64,000 nt of DNA from assembly GCA_964618785.1 (NCBI GenBank), contig CAZUCY010000003.1, positions 6,562 to 70,561 on the forward strand. Reading direction: 5' to 3'. The number at the start of each line of letters is the position of its first letter. Within the stretch, counting starts at the first letter, position 1. Positions 55,837-64,000 of this stretch are shown here, piece after piece. Position numbers and translations under genes: made by a program. This DNA comes from FEN-1297 sp964618785 (lineage in GTDB: Bacteria > Bacteroidota > Ignavibacteria > Ignavibacteriales > Ignavibacteriaceae). The notes below the pieces were generated by a model, which made no database searches, was not told where the DNA came from, and saw only the letters and a program-made list of their open reading frames with translations.

Positions 55837-57858
55837 TTACTTTTGGTTCAGGTAATTTATAAAATCTTTTTCCAGTAAAATTTTTACGCCAAGTTTCTTA
55901 GCTTTATCTAACTTTGACCCGGCGCTTTCACCGGCAAGTACATAATCGGTTTTTTTGCTGACGGAGGACGTAACTTTGCCTCCCAAAGCTATAATTTTTA
56001 CTCCGGCATCTTCACGGGAAAAATTGGAAAGTGCACCTGAAAGTACAAAAGTCTTGTTTGTAAAAAAAGAATTTACGGAAGATTTTTTTTCTGATTGAAA
56101 ATTGAGTCCGCGTTCTTTTAACTTTTTTATAATATTTATATTTTTCTCATTTGAAAAGAATTCTCTTACACTGCCGCAGATACTTGGTCCTATTTCTTGA
56201 ACTTCCAATATTTCTTCATCCGATGCATTAATTAACGAATCTATTGATAAGAAGTGTTCGGCAAGTTTCCTTGCTGCTCCTGCTCCTACATAGCGGATTC
56301 CTAATGCAAAAAGGACTTTTTCAAACGGTTGTTTCGCACTTTCTTCTATGGCATTAAAAAGATTGTCGACACTTTTCTCACCAATCCGATCAATTGTTAT
56401 TAATTCCTCACGCTTATCTTTTAAATAGTAAATATCGGCATAAGTACGTAGAAATCCCTTCTCAACAAATAATTCAATTAATGATTCACCCAAACCCTCT
56501 ATATCCATAGCCCCGCGTGAAGCAAAATGTTCAATCCTGCCTTTGATTTGTGCCGGGCACTCTGTGTTTTCACAATAGTAAGCAACCTCACCTTCCGGCT
56601 TATAAAGTGGAGTATCACAAACAGGGCAATTTGCGGGAGGTTTTTCAGGTTTACCTTTGTGTTTTCTTTCTCTTAAAATAACTGCTACGACTTTAGGAAT
56701 TACATCGCCGCCCTTTTCAACAACTACTCTATCACCTATATGGATATCTTTTCTTTTAATTTCATTATAGTTATGTAAAGTTGCCCTGCTTATAGTAGAA
56801 CCGGATAAAAATACAGGCTCAAGTTCTGCTACAGGCGTAACTGCGCCCGTACGACCGACCTGCCAAATGATTTTATTGATTGTAGTAAATGCCTGTTTTG
56901 CTTTAAATTTAAATGCCACTGCCCAACGTGGCGATTTAGCTATACTGCCCAAAATCTTTTGCTGTTTTATGGAATTAACCTTTATTACTGCGCCGTCTAT
57001 CTCATATTCAAGCGATTCCCTTTTTTTTTCCAATTCACGGCAAGCTTGAAGGGCTTTGTCTATATTTTCACAAAGTTTATGTTCGGGGTTTACATTAAAG
57101 TTCAGTTCTTTAAGTATTTTTAAATTTTCAAATTGAGAATCAAATTCTTCTTCCGTACTTATTAGCATATATAAAAATATATTTAACGGACGTTTTGCTA
57201 CAATTTTCGGATCCTGCATTTTTAAAGTTCCCGCGGCCGAGTTTCTCGGATTAGCAAAAAGCTTTTCCTGCCGCTCTTCTCTTTCTCTATTCAAATTCAT
57301 GAAATCTTTTATTTTCATAAAGATTTCACCGCGTGCTTCAAAATCAATTAGTTGATATTTAATCGAATCGGGTTTTTGCAACTTGAGCGGTACGGATTTT
57401 ATGGTTTTAACGTTGGTTGTAATTTCTTCACCGATAACTCCATCGCCTCTTGTAGCAGCGGTCTTTAAATATCCGTTAACATAATTTATGCTTACCGAAG
57501 CACCGTCAATTTTAGGTTCGACAATATATTCCACTTTCTCACCATCAGGAAGCCCGCTTCTTACTTTTCTGTCAAAGTCAAAAAGTTCTTTTTCATTATA
57601 GGTATTTGCAAGGCTAAGCATAGGAATTTTGTGTTTAATCGGTTTAAAGTCCTTTGTAAGGTCTTTACTTACTCGTTGTGTGGGTGAATCTGGGGTAATG
57701 AGTTCAGGGTGTTCTGCTTCAAGCATTTCAAGCTCTTTAACCAGCCGGTCATATTCTTCATCGCCTATAATCGGATCTGCAAGGATATTATACCTGTAAT
57801 CATGTTCCCTGACAATTTTCCTAAGTTCATCAATTTGCTTTTCAATATTAACTGGCAT
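55837..57858 (-). CDS. ligA: NAD-dependent DNA ligase
   Basis: Seals nicks in DNA using NAD in replication and repair. With start at ATG 57858 the protein has 673 residues; K116 in VEPKIDGASVSINY is the adenylated Lys (K115 in E. coli). DSPTQRVSKDL lies in the NAD-binding Ia domain, RNSAAGTLKMQD and VGRTGAVTPVAELEPV in the nucleotidyl-transferase and OB domains. Zinc cysteines are in CPVCDTPL and CENTECPAQ. Helix-hairpin-helix units and a C-terminal BRCT domain (FFTNKTFVLSGALSNFSRED) follow. A TTG at 57870 overlapping the rodZ stop (TTGA) is an alternative start. It is co-transcribed with rodZ. Confidence 0.96.
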   Translation of the reverse strand: MPVNIEKQIDELRKIVREHDYRYNILADPIIGDEEYDRLVKELEMLEAEHPELITPDSPTQRVSKDLTKDFKPIKHKIPMLSLANTYNEKELFDFDRKVRSGLPDGEKVEYIVEPKIDGASVSINYVNGYLKTAATRGDGVIGEEITTNVKTIKSVPLKLQKPDSIKYQLIDFEARGEIFMKIKDFMNLNREREERQEKLFANPRNSAAGTLKMQDPKIVAKRPLNIFLYMLISTEEEFDSQFENLKILKELNFNVNPEHKLCENIDKALQACRELEKKRESLEYEIDGAVIKVNSIKQQKILGSIAKSPRWAVAFKFKAKQAFTTINKIIWQVGRTGAVTPVAELEPVFLSGSTISRATLHNYNEIKRKDIHIGDRVVVEKGGDVIPKVVAVILRERKHKGKPEKPPANCPVCDTPLYKPEGEVAYYCENTECPAQIKGRIEHFASRGAMDIEGLGESLIELFVEKGFLRTYADIYYLKDKREELITIDRIGEKSVDNLFNAIEESAKQPFEKVLFALGIRYVGAGAARKLAEHFLSIDSLINASDEEILEVQEIGPSICGSVREFFSNEKNINIIKKLKERGLNFQSEKKSSVNSFFTNKTFVLSGALSNFSREDAGVKIIALGGKVTSSVSKKTDYVLAGESAGSKLDKAKKLGVKILLEKDFINYLNQK

Positions 57859-57866
57859 CGTTCGAT

Positions 57867-58742
57867 TCAAGGATTTGGTGAAGATGTTAAATATTGCAAT
57901 CCTGTACTATCAATAGAAACATATTTGACTTCGTTCTTATTACCATTGAAGTTTAAGAGTTTATTATTCAACTTGATTTTAATTGCGGCGGCATTACCAA
58001 TTGTCATCCGGAAATTTTTAAGTCCTTTTACTTCTTTATATGAATTGGAGAAAAGTGTGAATTCTTCACTTTTAGTACCATCGATTAAAATTTTTATCCA
58101 TGAAACATCATTTGATTCAAGTATCAATGATAGGCTGTCTGATTTCGCCATATAATTTGAATCGCCTGCTACCGGTTTTTGAGTCCCAGTAGTGAAACGC
58201 TGCTCGTTATCCTTTTGAACTTGTTCGTACGATTTCTCGGAGACAATTATATCGGAACTTTCCTTTATGAAGGCAAAATAAATAATTACAAAAATGACGC
58301 TTATTCCAACAGCCATTCCTATCAATAATTTCTTTTTTTTAGCATGATCAGAAGTTAATTCAGATTGTTGATTTGATGATTCTAAGGCTTCATAGACCGG
58401 CGTATAAGATGGTGTATCTGCCGGTAGCTTAGATGATTTTATTTCTTCTTTTTCTTGTTTTATTTTTTTATTATCGTCGTCGGAATTGCCGAACTGATCG
58501 TAAGCTTTACCCCTTTTGGCAGTATTAAATTTTTTTAATGTTATCGTTTCATCAAGGTCGACAAGAATTGCATATTCACGTATAAAAGCTTTTATGTATA
58601 GTTCCGGTAAAAAAGCAAAGTTGCCGGTTTCAAGATTTTCCAGAAATTTCAAATCAATACGGGTTCTTGCAGCAATCTGCTGTAGGGAGAGTTCTTTTTT
58701 TATACGGGCGTCTTTTAGTTCTTCCGAAAATTTATTTAACAT
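57867..58742 (-). CDS. rodZ: RodZ-like helix-turn-helix membrane protein
   Basis: A 291-residue protein. An N-terminal HTH (LKDARIKKELSLQQIAART, IDLKFLENLETGNFAFLPE) is followed by the RodZ block YIKAFIREYAILVDLD. An acidic, charged linker leads to one transmembrane helix (IGMAVGISVIFVIIYFAFI, about residues 138-156) and a periplasmic DUF4115-like end (SLILESNDVSWIKILIDGT, FRMTIGNAAAIKIKLNNK). RodZ links MreB to the membrane for rod shape. Its stop overlaps the ligA region, so the two are translationally linked or at least one transcript. Confidence 0.85.
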   Translation of the reverse strand: MLNKFSEELKDARIKKELSLQQIAARTRIDLKFLENLETGNFAFLPELYIKAFIREYAILVDLDETITLKKFNTAKRGKAYDQFGNSDDDNKKIKQEKEEIKSSKLPADTPSYTPVYEALESSNQQSELTSDHAKKKKLLIGMAVGISVIFVIIYFAFIKESSDIIVSEKSYEQVQKDNEQRFTTGTQKPVAGDSNYMAKSDSLSLILESNDVSWIKILIDGTKSEEFTLFSNSYKEVKGLKNFRMTIGNAAAIKIKLNNKLLNFNGNKNEVKYVSIDSTGLQYLTSSPNP

Positions 58743-58866
58743 TATTCTTCATTATTATTTAATTTTATATTGCTAATAATCTAATAGAATTAACTCTATT
58801 GCTGCAGGAAAAAAGTTAATATTTTAAAAAAATTAGAATCTCTTAAGTAAACCATTCGTTAAAAAT

Positions 58867-60231
58867 TTATTCTTCTTTAACAAGTTTAACCGCAAATGCT
58901 CCATCCATATGATGAATGTGGGGAAAAGTCTGGATGCAGCCGTTCTCATCAGCAAGTTCTTTCGGCAATACCTCGGAAGCATTTTTAAGTTTGAACTGAG
59001 GATGATTATTTAGAAATTTTTTTACTATCTCAAAATTTTCCTCGGGTTCAATAGAGCACGTACTATAGACCATAACACCACCTGTTTTCAATAATGAAGA
59101 AGCCTTAACCAGAAGATCATATTGTAATTCAGATATTTTTCTTAGATCGAATAGGTCTTTCTTCCATTTTATATCGGGTTTTTTTGAAAGTGTACCCGAG
59201 CCCAGGCACGGTGTGTCGGTAAGTATCCGGTCAAACGGGGCATCGTCATATTCGAGAGCATTAACTTCTATTGTTTTAATGCATTTAATTTCAAGACGCT
59301 CTACATTTTTACGCATAATCTGTAATCGGCTGTCGTATCTATCTAAAGCAATAATTTCTCCTTGATCTTGTATAAGTCCGGCGATGTAAGCGGATTTTCC
59401 TCCGGGTGCAGCACAAAGATCAAGTATTCTCATCCCCGGTTTTGCGTCTAACAGCCTGCATGCAAGACCTGCGCTTTCATCCTGAATATTAAAGTACCCT
59501 TGAATAAAATAATCCCAAGCGGTTATATTTGTTAGGTTTTGAAGTTGAAAGAATTCAGGTAGATATTTTCCCTGATTAAATTTTAAATTTACGGAATTAA
59601 GGAGATTCTTAAATTCTTCCGGAGTCGTTTTAAGAGCATTTATTTTGAGTGTAAGATATGGTTTTTCGTTATTTGCCTGAAGAAGTTTTTCAGTCGCTTC
59701 TTTTCCGAAACGTTCTAAATATCTCTTAACCATCCACGAAGGATGTGAATAATAAGCGCTTAAATACCCGACGAGGTCTACTTCAGGATCAGGATATCTA
59801 ATTGCATTTTTACTCCTTATAATGTTTCTTAAAACTGCATTTGTAAAGTCTGCCGGTCTTTGTCCCTGAAGTTTTTTTACAAATTCCACAGCTTCATTTA
59901 CGATAGCATGATCGGGAATTCGTTCCAGGAACATTATTTGGTAGAGCGCAACGCGCAGAGCGTTTTTTAAGTTAGGTATTGCTTTCGAGAACTGTCCTTT
60001 GTAAAAACCGTTTAATATCCAGTCTAACCTACCCATCCATCGAATAACACCGTGGACTATTTCATAAAGCAGCGCTTTATCTTGCCCGCTTAATTCGCTG
60101 TTACGCATTTCATTATCGAGAAGCTTTTCAAGATATGCGTCGGTTCGCTCAACTCGGTTCAGAATTTTTACAGCAAGCCCTCGTACTCCCTCATACAAAT
60201 TTTGGATTTTATGTTCTTCCAGTTGTGTCAT
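58867..60231 (-). CDS. rsmB: 16S rRNA (cytosine-967-C5)-methyltransferase
   Basis: Methylates C967 of 16S rRNA. The 454-residue protein has an N-terminal NusB-like RNA-binding domain (RGLAVKILNRVERTDAYLEK, YEIVHGVIRWMGRLDWIL), then the Rossmann methyltransferase. ILDLCAAPGGKSAYIAGL binds SAM, DTPCLGSGTLSKKPDIKW holds the PC motif with Cys for release, and VYSTCSIEPEENFEIV holds the TC motif with the catalytic Cys. Length and order match RsmB rather than the NusB-less RsmF. It lies upstream of rodZ with a 124-nt gap. Confidence 0.94.
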   Translation of the reverse strand: MTQLEEHKIQNLYEGVRGLAVKILNRVERTDAYLEKLLDNEMRNSELSGQDKALLYEIVHGVIRWMGRLDWILNGFYKGQFSKAIPNLKNALRVALYQIMFLERIPDHAIVNEAVEFVKKLQGQRPADFTNAVLRNIIRSKNAIRYPDPEVDLVGYLSAYYSHPSWMVKRYLERFGKEATEKLLQANNEKPYLTLKINALKTTPEEFKNLLNSVNLKFNQGKYLPEFFQLQNLTNITAWDYFIQGYFNIQDESAGLACRLLDAKPGMRILDLCAAPGGKSAYIAGLIQDQGEIIALDRYDSRLQIMRKNVERLEIKCIKTIEVNALEYDDAPFDRILTDTPCLGSGTLSKKPDIKWKKDLFDLRKISELQYDLLVKASSLLKTGGVMVYSTCSIEPEENFEIVKKFLNNHPQFKLKNASEVLPKELADENGCIQTFPHIHHMDGAFAVKLVKEE

Positions 60232-60387
60232 ATTGAAAACAATAAATCATTTTACAGGAAAATATCGAACAAGATTCTCAATATATTAAAAGAAAAAAGT
60301 ATTGAAACTATTTTTATTAAAGAGTAAATTAACAATTTTTAACTTAAGATTCTTCCAATATAAGGTTGCAACAAATGCTTATAACGA

Positions 60388-60414
60388 AAAAAGCCAGTTA
60401 GAAACCGGCTTTTT
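60388..60414 (-). terminator. Terminator after rpmE
   Basis: AAAAAGCC (60388-60395) pairs with GGCTTTTT (60407-60414), extended by GTT/AAC after one A-C mismatch, around a 3-nt loop. On the minus strand it ends in six T residues, so it serves rpmE, which stops at 60454. The symmetric A/T flanks could also block reading from the other side. Confidence 0.75.
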
Positions 60415-60453
60415 AATTCGAAAAATTCAGAAAAACTTAAATCAAGATATTGC

Positions 60454-60702
60454 TTACTTGGTTCTGGCGTATTTCTTATTAAATTTCTCAACCCGCCCAG
60501 CTGTATCCAATAATTTCTGTTTACCTGTAAAGAACGGGTGTGAACCGCTCGAAATTTCTAACTTTACCAAAGGATAAGTATTGCCGTCTTCCCACTTAAT
60601 TGTATCGCCTGTCTGAATAGTGGAACGGGTTAAAATTGCAAACTCACATGAAGCATCTTGAAAAACAACCGGCTTGTAATTCGGATGGATTCCTTTTTTC
60701 AT
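60454..60702 (-). CDS. rpmE: 50S ribosomal protein L31, type B
   Basis: An 82-residue protein beginning MKKGIHPNYKPVVFQDAS. SCEFAILTRST, GNTYPLVKLEISSGSHPFFT and RVEKFNKKYAR match type B L31, which lacks the CxxC zinc cysteines of type A. Type B often replaces zinc-bound L31 under zinc shortage; here there is only one Cys. Whether a type A copy exists elsewhere cannot be told. It is bounded by a clear terminator downstream. Confidence 0.95.
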   Translation of the reverse strand: MKKGIHPNYKPVVFQDASCEFAILTRSTIQTGDTIKWEDGNTYPLVKLEISSGSHPFFTGKQKLLDTAGRVEKFNKKYARTK

Positions 60703-60952
60703 ATTCCTAACCTAACAGTTTTGAATTATATAATTATATTTTAAAATGAAATATAGAAAAGATTGACGTCAATTTCAAAAGATTTAGAACTTAATTTAGG
60801 TTAAATATTCCTAAATTCTATCCTTTGGTAAAGATTTGAGCCGAATTTTAAGTTTTTTTCTTAACTCCAATAATCCAATTCATACATCTGGAACAGCAAC
60901 AAATGGTTTATTATTAGTCAGAAAAATTGACATAACTTGCGGGAACAAATAA
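60703..60952. other. Spacer between rpmE and holA
   Basis: About 250 bp of AT-rich sequence that must hold the rpmE promoter. I see no gene, clear terminator or known regulatory element. Confidence 0.4.
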
Positions 60953-61966
60953 TTATTTTAAGATTTCAGAAATTAGGATTGTAATAATGGTTTTATCATC
61001 TGCGGAAGTAGCCTTGATTGAAAGTTCGGCTTTAAGCAAAGACTGTATGCTTCTATAGAGGTCTCGATTAGAATAGATTTTTCTCGCATTAATGTAGTCT
61101 ACATAATAATGATAATTTGTACCTACTATTCTTGCAGCCGCCTGCACGGGAACTTTCTTATCGTTCAACTCATTTATCCTTGAGAGTCCCATAAAATATC
61201 TTGTAAGCATGTAAACAATATAAGTAGAGCCGGAGCCTTTTTCGAGCATGTTATAGGCAATTTTTAACGATAAAGCTCTGTCCTTTTTTCCTATAGCATT
61301 TTGAAGATCAAATATAATATACTCTTTTAAAGAAGTTGATAACGATTTAATCGATTCCAAAGAAATTTCTTTATTTTCATTTAGATACACAAAAATCTTT
61401 TCTAACTGGGCTTCCAGCATCTCCCTATTCTCTCCGACAATGTCAATTAACGAATGTGCATTTTCAAAAGATAAAATTTTACCTCTAGCTTTTACAATTC
61501 CTATCAGCCATTCGAAAAGACTTTCTCCCTTTAATTCTTTTCCCTCAAATATAAATTTGTTCTCAATCAGACTATTATATGGTTCAGTATCAAGGTTTAA
61601 GATGGAGCCGTTATTTATAATTATTAATATTGTGAATTCCGGAGGCGAATTAACGTAGGAAGAAAGTTGTTTTTTATTTTTAATCTTCTCAAATTCTTTT
61701 AAAATGATTAGTTTCTTTCCTCTTCCGAATGGGTATGAAGAAGCAAATTCTAATATTTCGTTTAGATCCTTATCTTCACCATAGAATATTTCTTTATCAA
61801 AATCAGATTCAATAAAAGGCTTTACAGCTTCTTCAACTAAAGTCGAACCCGTTTCTATTGAATATGAATCCTCTCCTAAAAAGAAATAAACAGGCAATAT
61901 TTTTCCCTTTATCAATCCGTTCTTAATTTGGCTGATTGAAGGAATATTGATTTTTGCCTTTGGCAT
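60953..61966 (-). CDS. holA: DNA polymerase III delta subunit
   Basis: A 337-residue clamp-loader subunit that opens the beta clamp. It starts MPKAKINIPSISQIKNGLIK; ILPVYFFLGEDSYSIETG is the opening of the domain I fold, and KKLIILKEFEKIKNKKQLSS and PEFTILIIINNGS are family blocks. ILFEILKx-like ends are not clear, but AELSIKATSADDKTIITILI matches the conserved tail. The delta subunit lacks a functional P-loop, as here. It is transcribed alone between rpmE and the cyclophilin gene. Confidence 0.9.
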   Translation of the reverse strand: MPKAKINIPSISQIKNGLIKGKILPVYFFLGEDSYSIETGSTLVEEAVKPFIESDFDKEIFYGEDKDLNEILEFASSYPFGRGKKLIILKEFEKIKNKKQLSSYVNSPPEFTILIIINNGSILNLDTEPYNSLIENKFIFEGKELKGESLFEWLIGIVKARGKILSFENAHSLIDIVGENREMLEAQLEKIFVYLNENKEISLESIKSLSTSLKEYIIFDLQNAIGKKDRALSLKIAYNMLEKGSGSTYIVYMLTRYFMGLSRINELNDKKVPVQAAARIVGTNYHYYVDYINARKIYSNRDLYRSIQSLLKAELSIKATSADDKTIITILISEILK

Positions 61967-62083
61967 AGATTCCTTTGTTTTAATCCCGTTTTAGCTTACG
62001 GATAAAATATAGTTCAAAATATTATCAAATATATATGTTTAGTTCCTTTAATATTCGGGACTAAAGGGACGGTTTGAATATTC

Positions 62084-62680
62084 TTATTTACTTTTTGCTA
62101 TATGAACAATTGCAACCGAGTCAATTACAACTTTTGTTACCGGCATATCAAAAGGTTTTGTGGTTTTAACTTTCCCAATTTCTTTAACTACATCCATTCC
62201 AGCAATAACTTTGCCAAAAATCGTATAATGATAGTTTAAATAAGAAGTTGCCGCCAACGTAATAAAAAACTGGCTTCCATTAGTGTTTGGCCCCCGGTTA
62301 GCCATTGCAAGTACTCCAGCAGAATCGAATTTAATATCCTTATTAAACTCGTCGTCAAAAAACCCGCCCCAGAGACTTTCCCCGCCGGTACCATTTCCAT
62401 TTGGATCTCCGCCTTGAATCATAAAGTTATCTATTACCCTATGGAATGTTAATCCATTATAATATCCCTTTTTAGCCAGACCGATAAAATTATCTGATGC
62501 TTTGGGAGCAACCAGGGGTAGTAATTCGCATTCAATGGTTCCCATATTTGTGTTAATTTGCGCAACAATTATTGAATCTGGTGATATTGTTGAATCGCTC
62601 ATTGATTTTCCTTGTCTGTTTTGATTACATCCTAATACTAAAGTAGTTAAAAAAAGGACTATTAATAATATTTTTTTCAT
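62084..62680 (-). CDS. Cyclophilin-type peptidyl-prolyl isomerase lipoprotein
   Basis: A 198-residue periplasmic or outer-membrane lipoprotein (LLIVLFLTTLVLGCNQNRQG, lipobox LVLGC). The cyclophilin domain shows LTFHRVIDNFMIQGGDPNG with the catalytic Arg, GPNTNGSQFFITL and YTIFGKVIAGMDVVKEI. It catalyses cis-trans isomerisation of prolyl bonds, probably for exported proteins. A strong ribosome site (AGGAGGT) precedes the ATG at 62680. It begins 8 nt after uppP stops, so the two are one transcript. Confidence 0.93.
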   Translation of the reverse strand: MKKILLIVLFLTTLVLGCNQNRQGKSMSDSTISPDSIIVAQINTNMGTIECELLPLVAPKASDNFIGLAKKGYYNGLTFHRVIDNFMIQGGDPNGNGTGGESLWGGFFDDEFNKDIKFDSAGVLAMANRGPNTNGSQFFITLAATSYLNYHYTIFGKVIAGMDVVKEIGKVKTTKPFDMPVTKVVIDSVAIVHIAKSK

Positions 62681-62688
62681 ATGACCTC

Positions 62689-63537
62689 CTAAGGCTGAAT
62701 TATGTGTGTTGAAAGTAGAACAAGTATAACAATTCCAATTGTTATCCGGTAGTAAATGAATACAAAAGTAGTATTGTGTTTTAGATATTTCAGCAACAAA
62801 TCTATTGATAGATAACCGAATATAAAAGCAAAAATGGTTGCAACTACCATATATAATGTCATACTGGGATTTAAAAATTTTCTTGCTTCATAAAGCTCTA
62901 AAAGACCGCTTGCTAACACTGCCGGGATGCTTAACAAGAAAGAGAATCTTGCAGCAGTCTCTCTGTTTAATCCAAGAAATAAACCTCCGGTTATGGTTGT
63001 GCCGGAACGGCTTGAACCGGGTATTAATGCACAACATTGCGCTACTCCTATCCAGAAAGCATCCCATCGTGTTATATCGTTCATTCCTTTTTTTAACTGA
63101 GCAGTTTTCTCTGCAATAGCTAAGATAATTGCCAGCCCAATCAAACTGCAAGCAATAACATAGAGATTTTTCGTCAGGGTACCTTCAATTACTTTCTCCA
63201 ATGATTTACCTATAATTCCGACCGGTATAGAACCAATAATAATGAGCCATCCCAATTTAGAGTTTAGCTTTTGTTCGGAAAATTTTACCCTGTGTTTTAA
63301 ATTTTCGTTTATAAATTCAAAAATAATTTTCCGTATATCATTTCGGAAATAAATGATAACTGCTATAAGAGTTCCAAGTTGTATCACTGCAATAAACGCA
63401 GTCCATTCTTCCGGTCGTTGATTGGAAATAAGATTAAATAATTTTCCAAAAAGCGTTAGATGTCCTGTACTGCTTATTGGTAAAAATTCGGAAAGACCCT
63501 GAATAATTCCAAGAAGAATTGCCTCAAATAAATTCAT
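62689..63537 (-). CDS. uppP: Undecaprenyl-diphosphatase
   Basis: Recycles undecaprenyl pyrophosphate to the lipid carrier used in cell-wall and glycan synthesis. The 282-residue membrane protein begins FEAILLGIIQGLSEFLPISS, then STGHLTLFG, with the catalytic Glu region. LIPGSSRSGTTITGGLFLGL is the second active-site motif, with Ser and Arg. About eight transmembrane helices are predicted. A strong ribosome site (AGGAGGTTTA) precedes the ATG. It lies between a barrel-protein gene and the cyclophilin gene in the same direction. Confidence 0.96.
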   Translation of the reverse strand: MNLFEAILLGIIQGLSEFLPISSTGHLTLFGKLFNLISNQRPEEWTAFIAVIQLGTLIAVIIYFRNDIRKIIFEFINENLKHRVKFSEQKLNSKLGWLIIIGSIPVGIIGKSLEKVIEGTLTKNLYVIACSLIGLAIILAIAEKTAQLKKGMNDITRWDAFWIGVAQCCALIPGSSRSGTTITGGLFLGLNRETAARFSFLLSIPAVLASGLLELYEARKFLNPSMTLYMVVATIFAFIFGYLSIDLLLKYLKHNTTFVFIYYRITIGIVILVLLSTHIIQP

Positions 63538-63545
63538 TAAACCTC

Positions 63546-64000
63546 CTAAAAAATGTAAGATACTCCAAGATGAATGCCTGCAGAAAGAGAATTAAAATTT
63601 ACATTCTGATTATTATTAGGGTTAACTAAATACAAATTGCCATTTTTAGGCGTTCCATTAAAATCGTATCCTAAGTCTACTCCAATATTAGCAAAAAGTT
63701 TATCGCTCAAAAGTGTATTCCCCTCTGCTTTAAAGATAAATCCAAAGCCAACTGAGTTATAAGTTGCAGAAGGTGAAGCCGGCATTTGCTGATCTACATT
63801 GGTGAAACAAGGTCCTATCCCTCCTCCAAATTTAAAATTGTATCCAGAGCCCTTAATAACATAATAATTAACAAACTTTGGCATTAGGAAATCATAGCTT
63901 AACTTGTACACACCGGGATTATATGAAAAGTTGTATGAATTTAGCAAATAAGAAAAATCCAAACTTATTTCATAGCTGTCATTTACAAAATATCCCGCTT
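63546..64000 (-). CDS. Outer-membrane beta-barrel protein, N-terminal part outside window
   Basis: The frame stays open through the end of the window (the codons upstream of 63962 read SYEISLDFSY), so the gene starts beyond 64000 and only about 150 C-terminal residues are seen. They alternate as in a small outer-membrane barrel: YNFKFGGGIGPCFTNVD, YNSVGFGFIFKAEGNTLL, FANIGVDLGYDFNG, and the end GIHLGVSYIF with a terminal Phe, the usual signal for BAM insertion. It lies 8 nt before uppP in the same transcript. The function is unknown. Confidence 0.75.
   Translation of the reverse strand, partial: AGYFVNDSYEISLDFSYLLNSYNFSYNPGVYKLSYDFLMPKFVNYYVIKGSGYNFKFGGGIGPCFTNVDQQMPASPSATYNSVGFGFIFKAEGNTLLSDKLFANIGVDLGYDFNGTPKNGNLYLVNPNNNQNVNFNSLSAGIHLGVSYIF

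Noticed and set aside
60302..60577. Plus-strand frame of 91 codons
   Set aside because: It runs across the rpmE terminator and rpmE itself on the other strand and has no ribosome site; it is a shadow.
1..64000. CRISPR array, prophage or intact transposase
   Set aside because: No regularly spaced repeats, phage structural genes or transposase motifs were found.

Overview
The window is AT-rich chromosomal DNA (about two thirds A+T by eye) from a Gram-negative member of the Bacteroidota/Ignavibacteria lineage, most likely an Ignavibacteria-type organism. The lineage call is inferred from gene families: a cargo protein with a type IX secretion (T9SS) sorting domain beside a PorV-like protein, a TonB-dependent receptor with an N-terminal carboxypeptidase-regulatory domain, a DUF5686-type outer-membrane protein, a large two-propeller sensor kinase, golvesin/xanthan-lyase-type surface domains, and serC paired with a DUF1015 gene. 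I saw no rRNA, tRNA, CRISPR array, prophage or intact insertion sequence.

Layout. 1-9.3 kb: the C-terminal part of a GH2 glycosidase, a propeller/Y_Y_Y sensor histidine kinase coupled to a HAD-like protein, a B12-binding radical SAM protein, and a broken lipoprotein gene. 9.4-11.8 kb: a secreted GH101-like/DUF5696-like putative glycosidase on the minus strand. 12.2-17.2 kb: nucleotide-sugar genes rfbA, rfbC, a DegT-type aminotransferase, fcl and gmd, which make GDP-L-fucose and part of a dTDP-sugar route; no glycosyltransferases or rfbB/rfbD are present. 17.2-19.0 kb: a DedA protein and an OB-fold lipoprotein. 19.0-27.8 kb: a long spacer, then a surface module (small ORF, TonB receptor, T9SS cargo, PorV-like protein) closed by two strong hairpin terminators. 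28-40 kb: PEP carboxylase, a surface lipoprotein with amidase-like and golvesin-like domains, a broken VIT-domain gene, an exported amidase and a DUF5686 protein. 40-47 kb: LolA-like protein, HAD hydrolase, dipeptidyl peptidase III, YchF and the proline-catabolic aldehyde dehydrogenase. 47-52 kb, minus strand: serC, DUF1015, a CDF metal exporter, a decayed F420/NADP oxidoreductase gene and a YCII protein. 52.1-54.1 kb: a REC / NrtA-NasS-like substrate-binding / CheW fusion. 54.5-64 kb, minus strand: mostly housekeeping genes (STAS protein, ligA, rodZ, rsmB, rpmE type B, holA, cyclophilin, uppP, and a partial outer-membrane protein).

The most interesting object is the 657-residue protein at 52130-54103. 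It joins a CheY-like receiver, a cytoplasmic solute-binding domain related to NrtA/CmpA/NasS, and a CheW domain in one chain. This would be a soluble ligand sensor wired directly to the chemotaxis kinase scaffold, built differently from CheV (CheW-REC). Other points worth checking are three genes broken by frameshifts or stops (8314-9275, 34891-35462, 50803-51400), a radical SAM protein with a CX4CX2C instead of a CX3CX2C cluster motif, and a small ORF with a long GA-repeat ribosome site ahead of the TonB/T9SS/PorV module.
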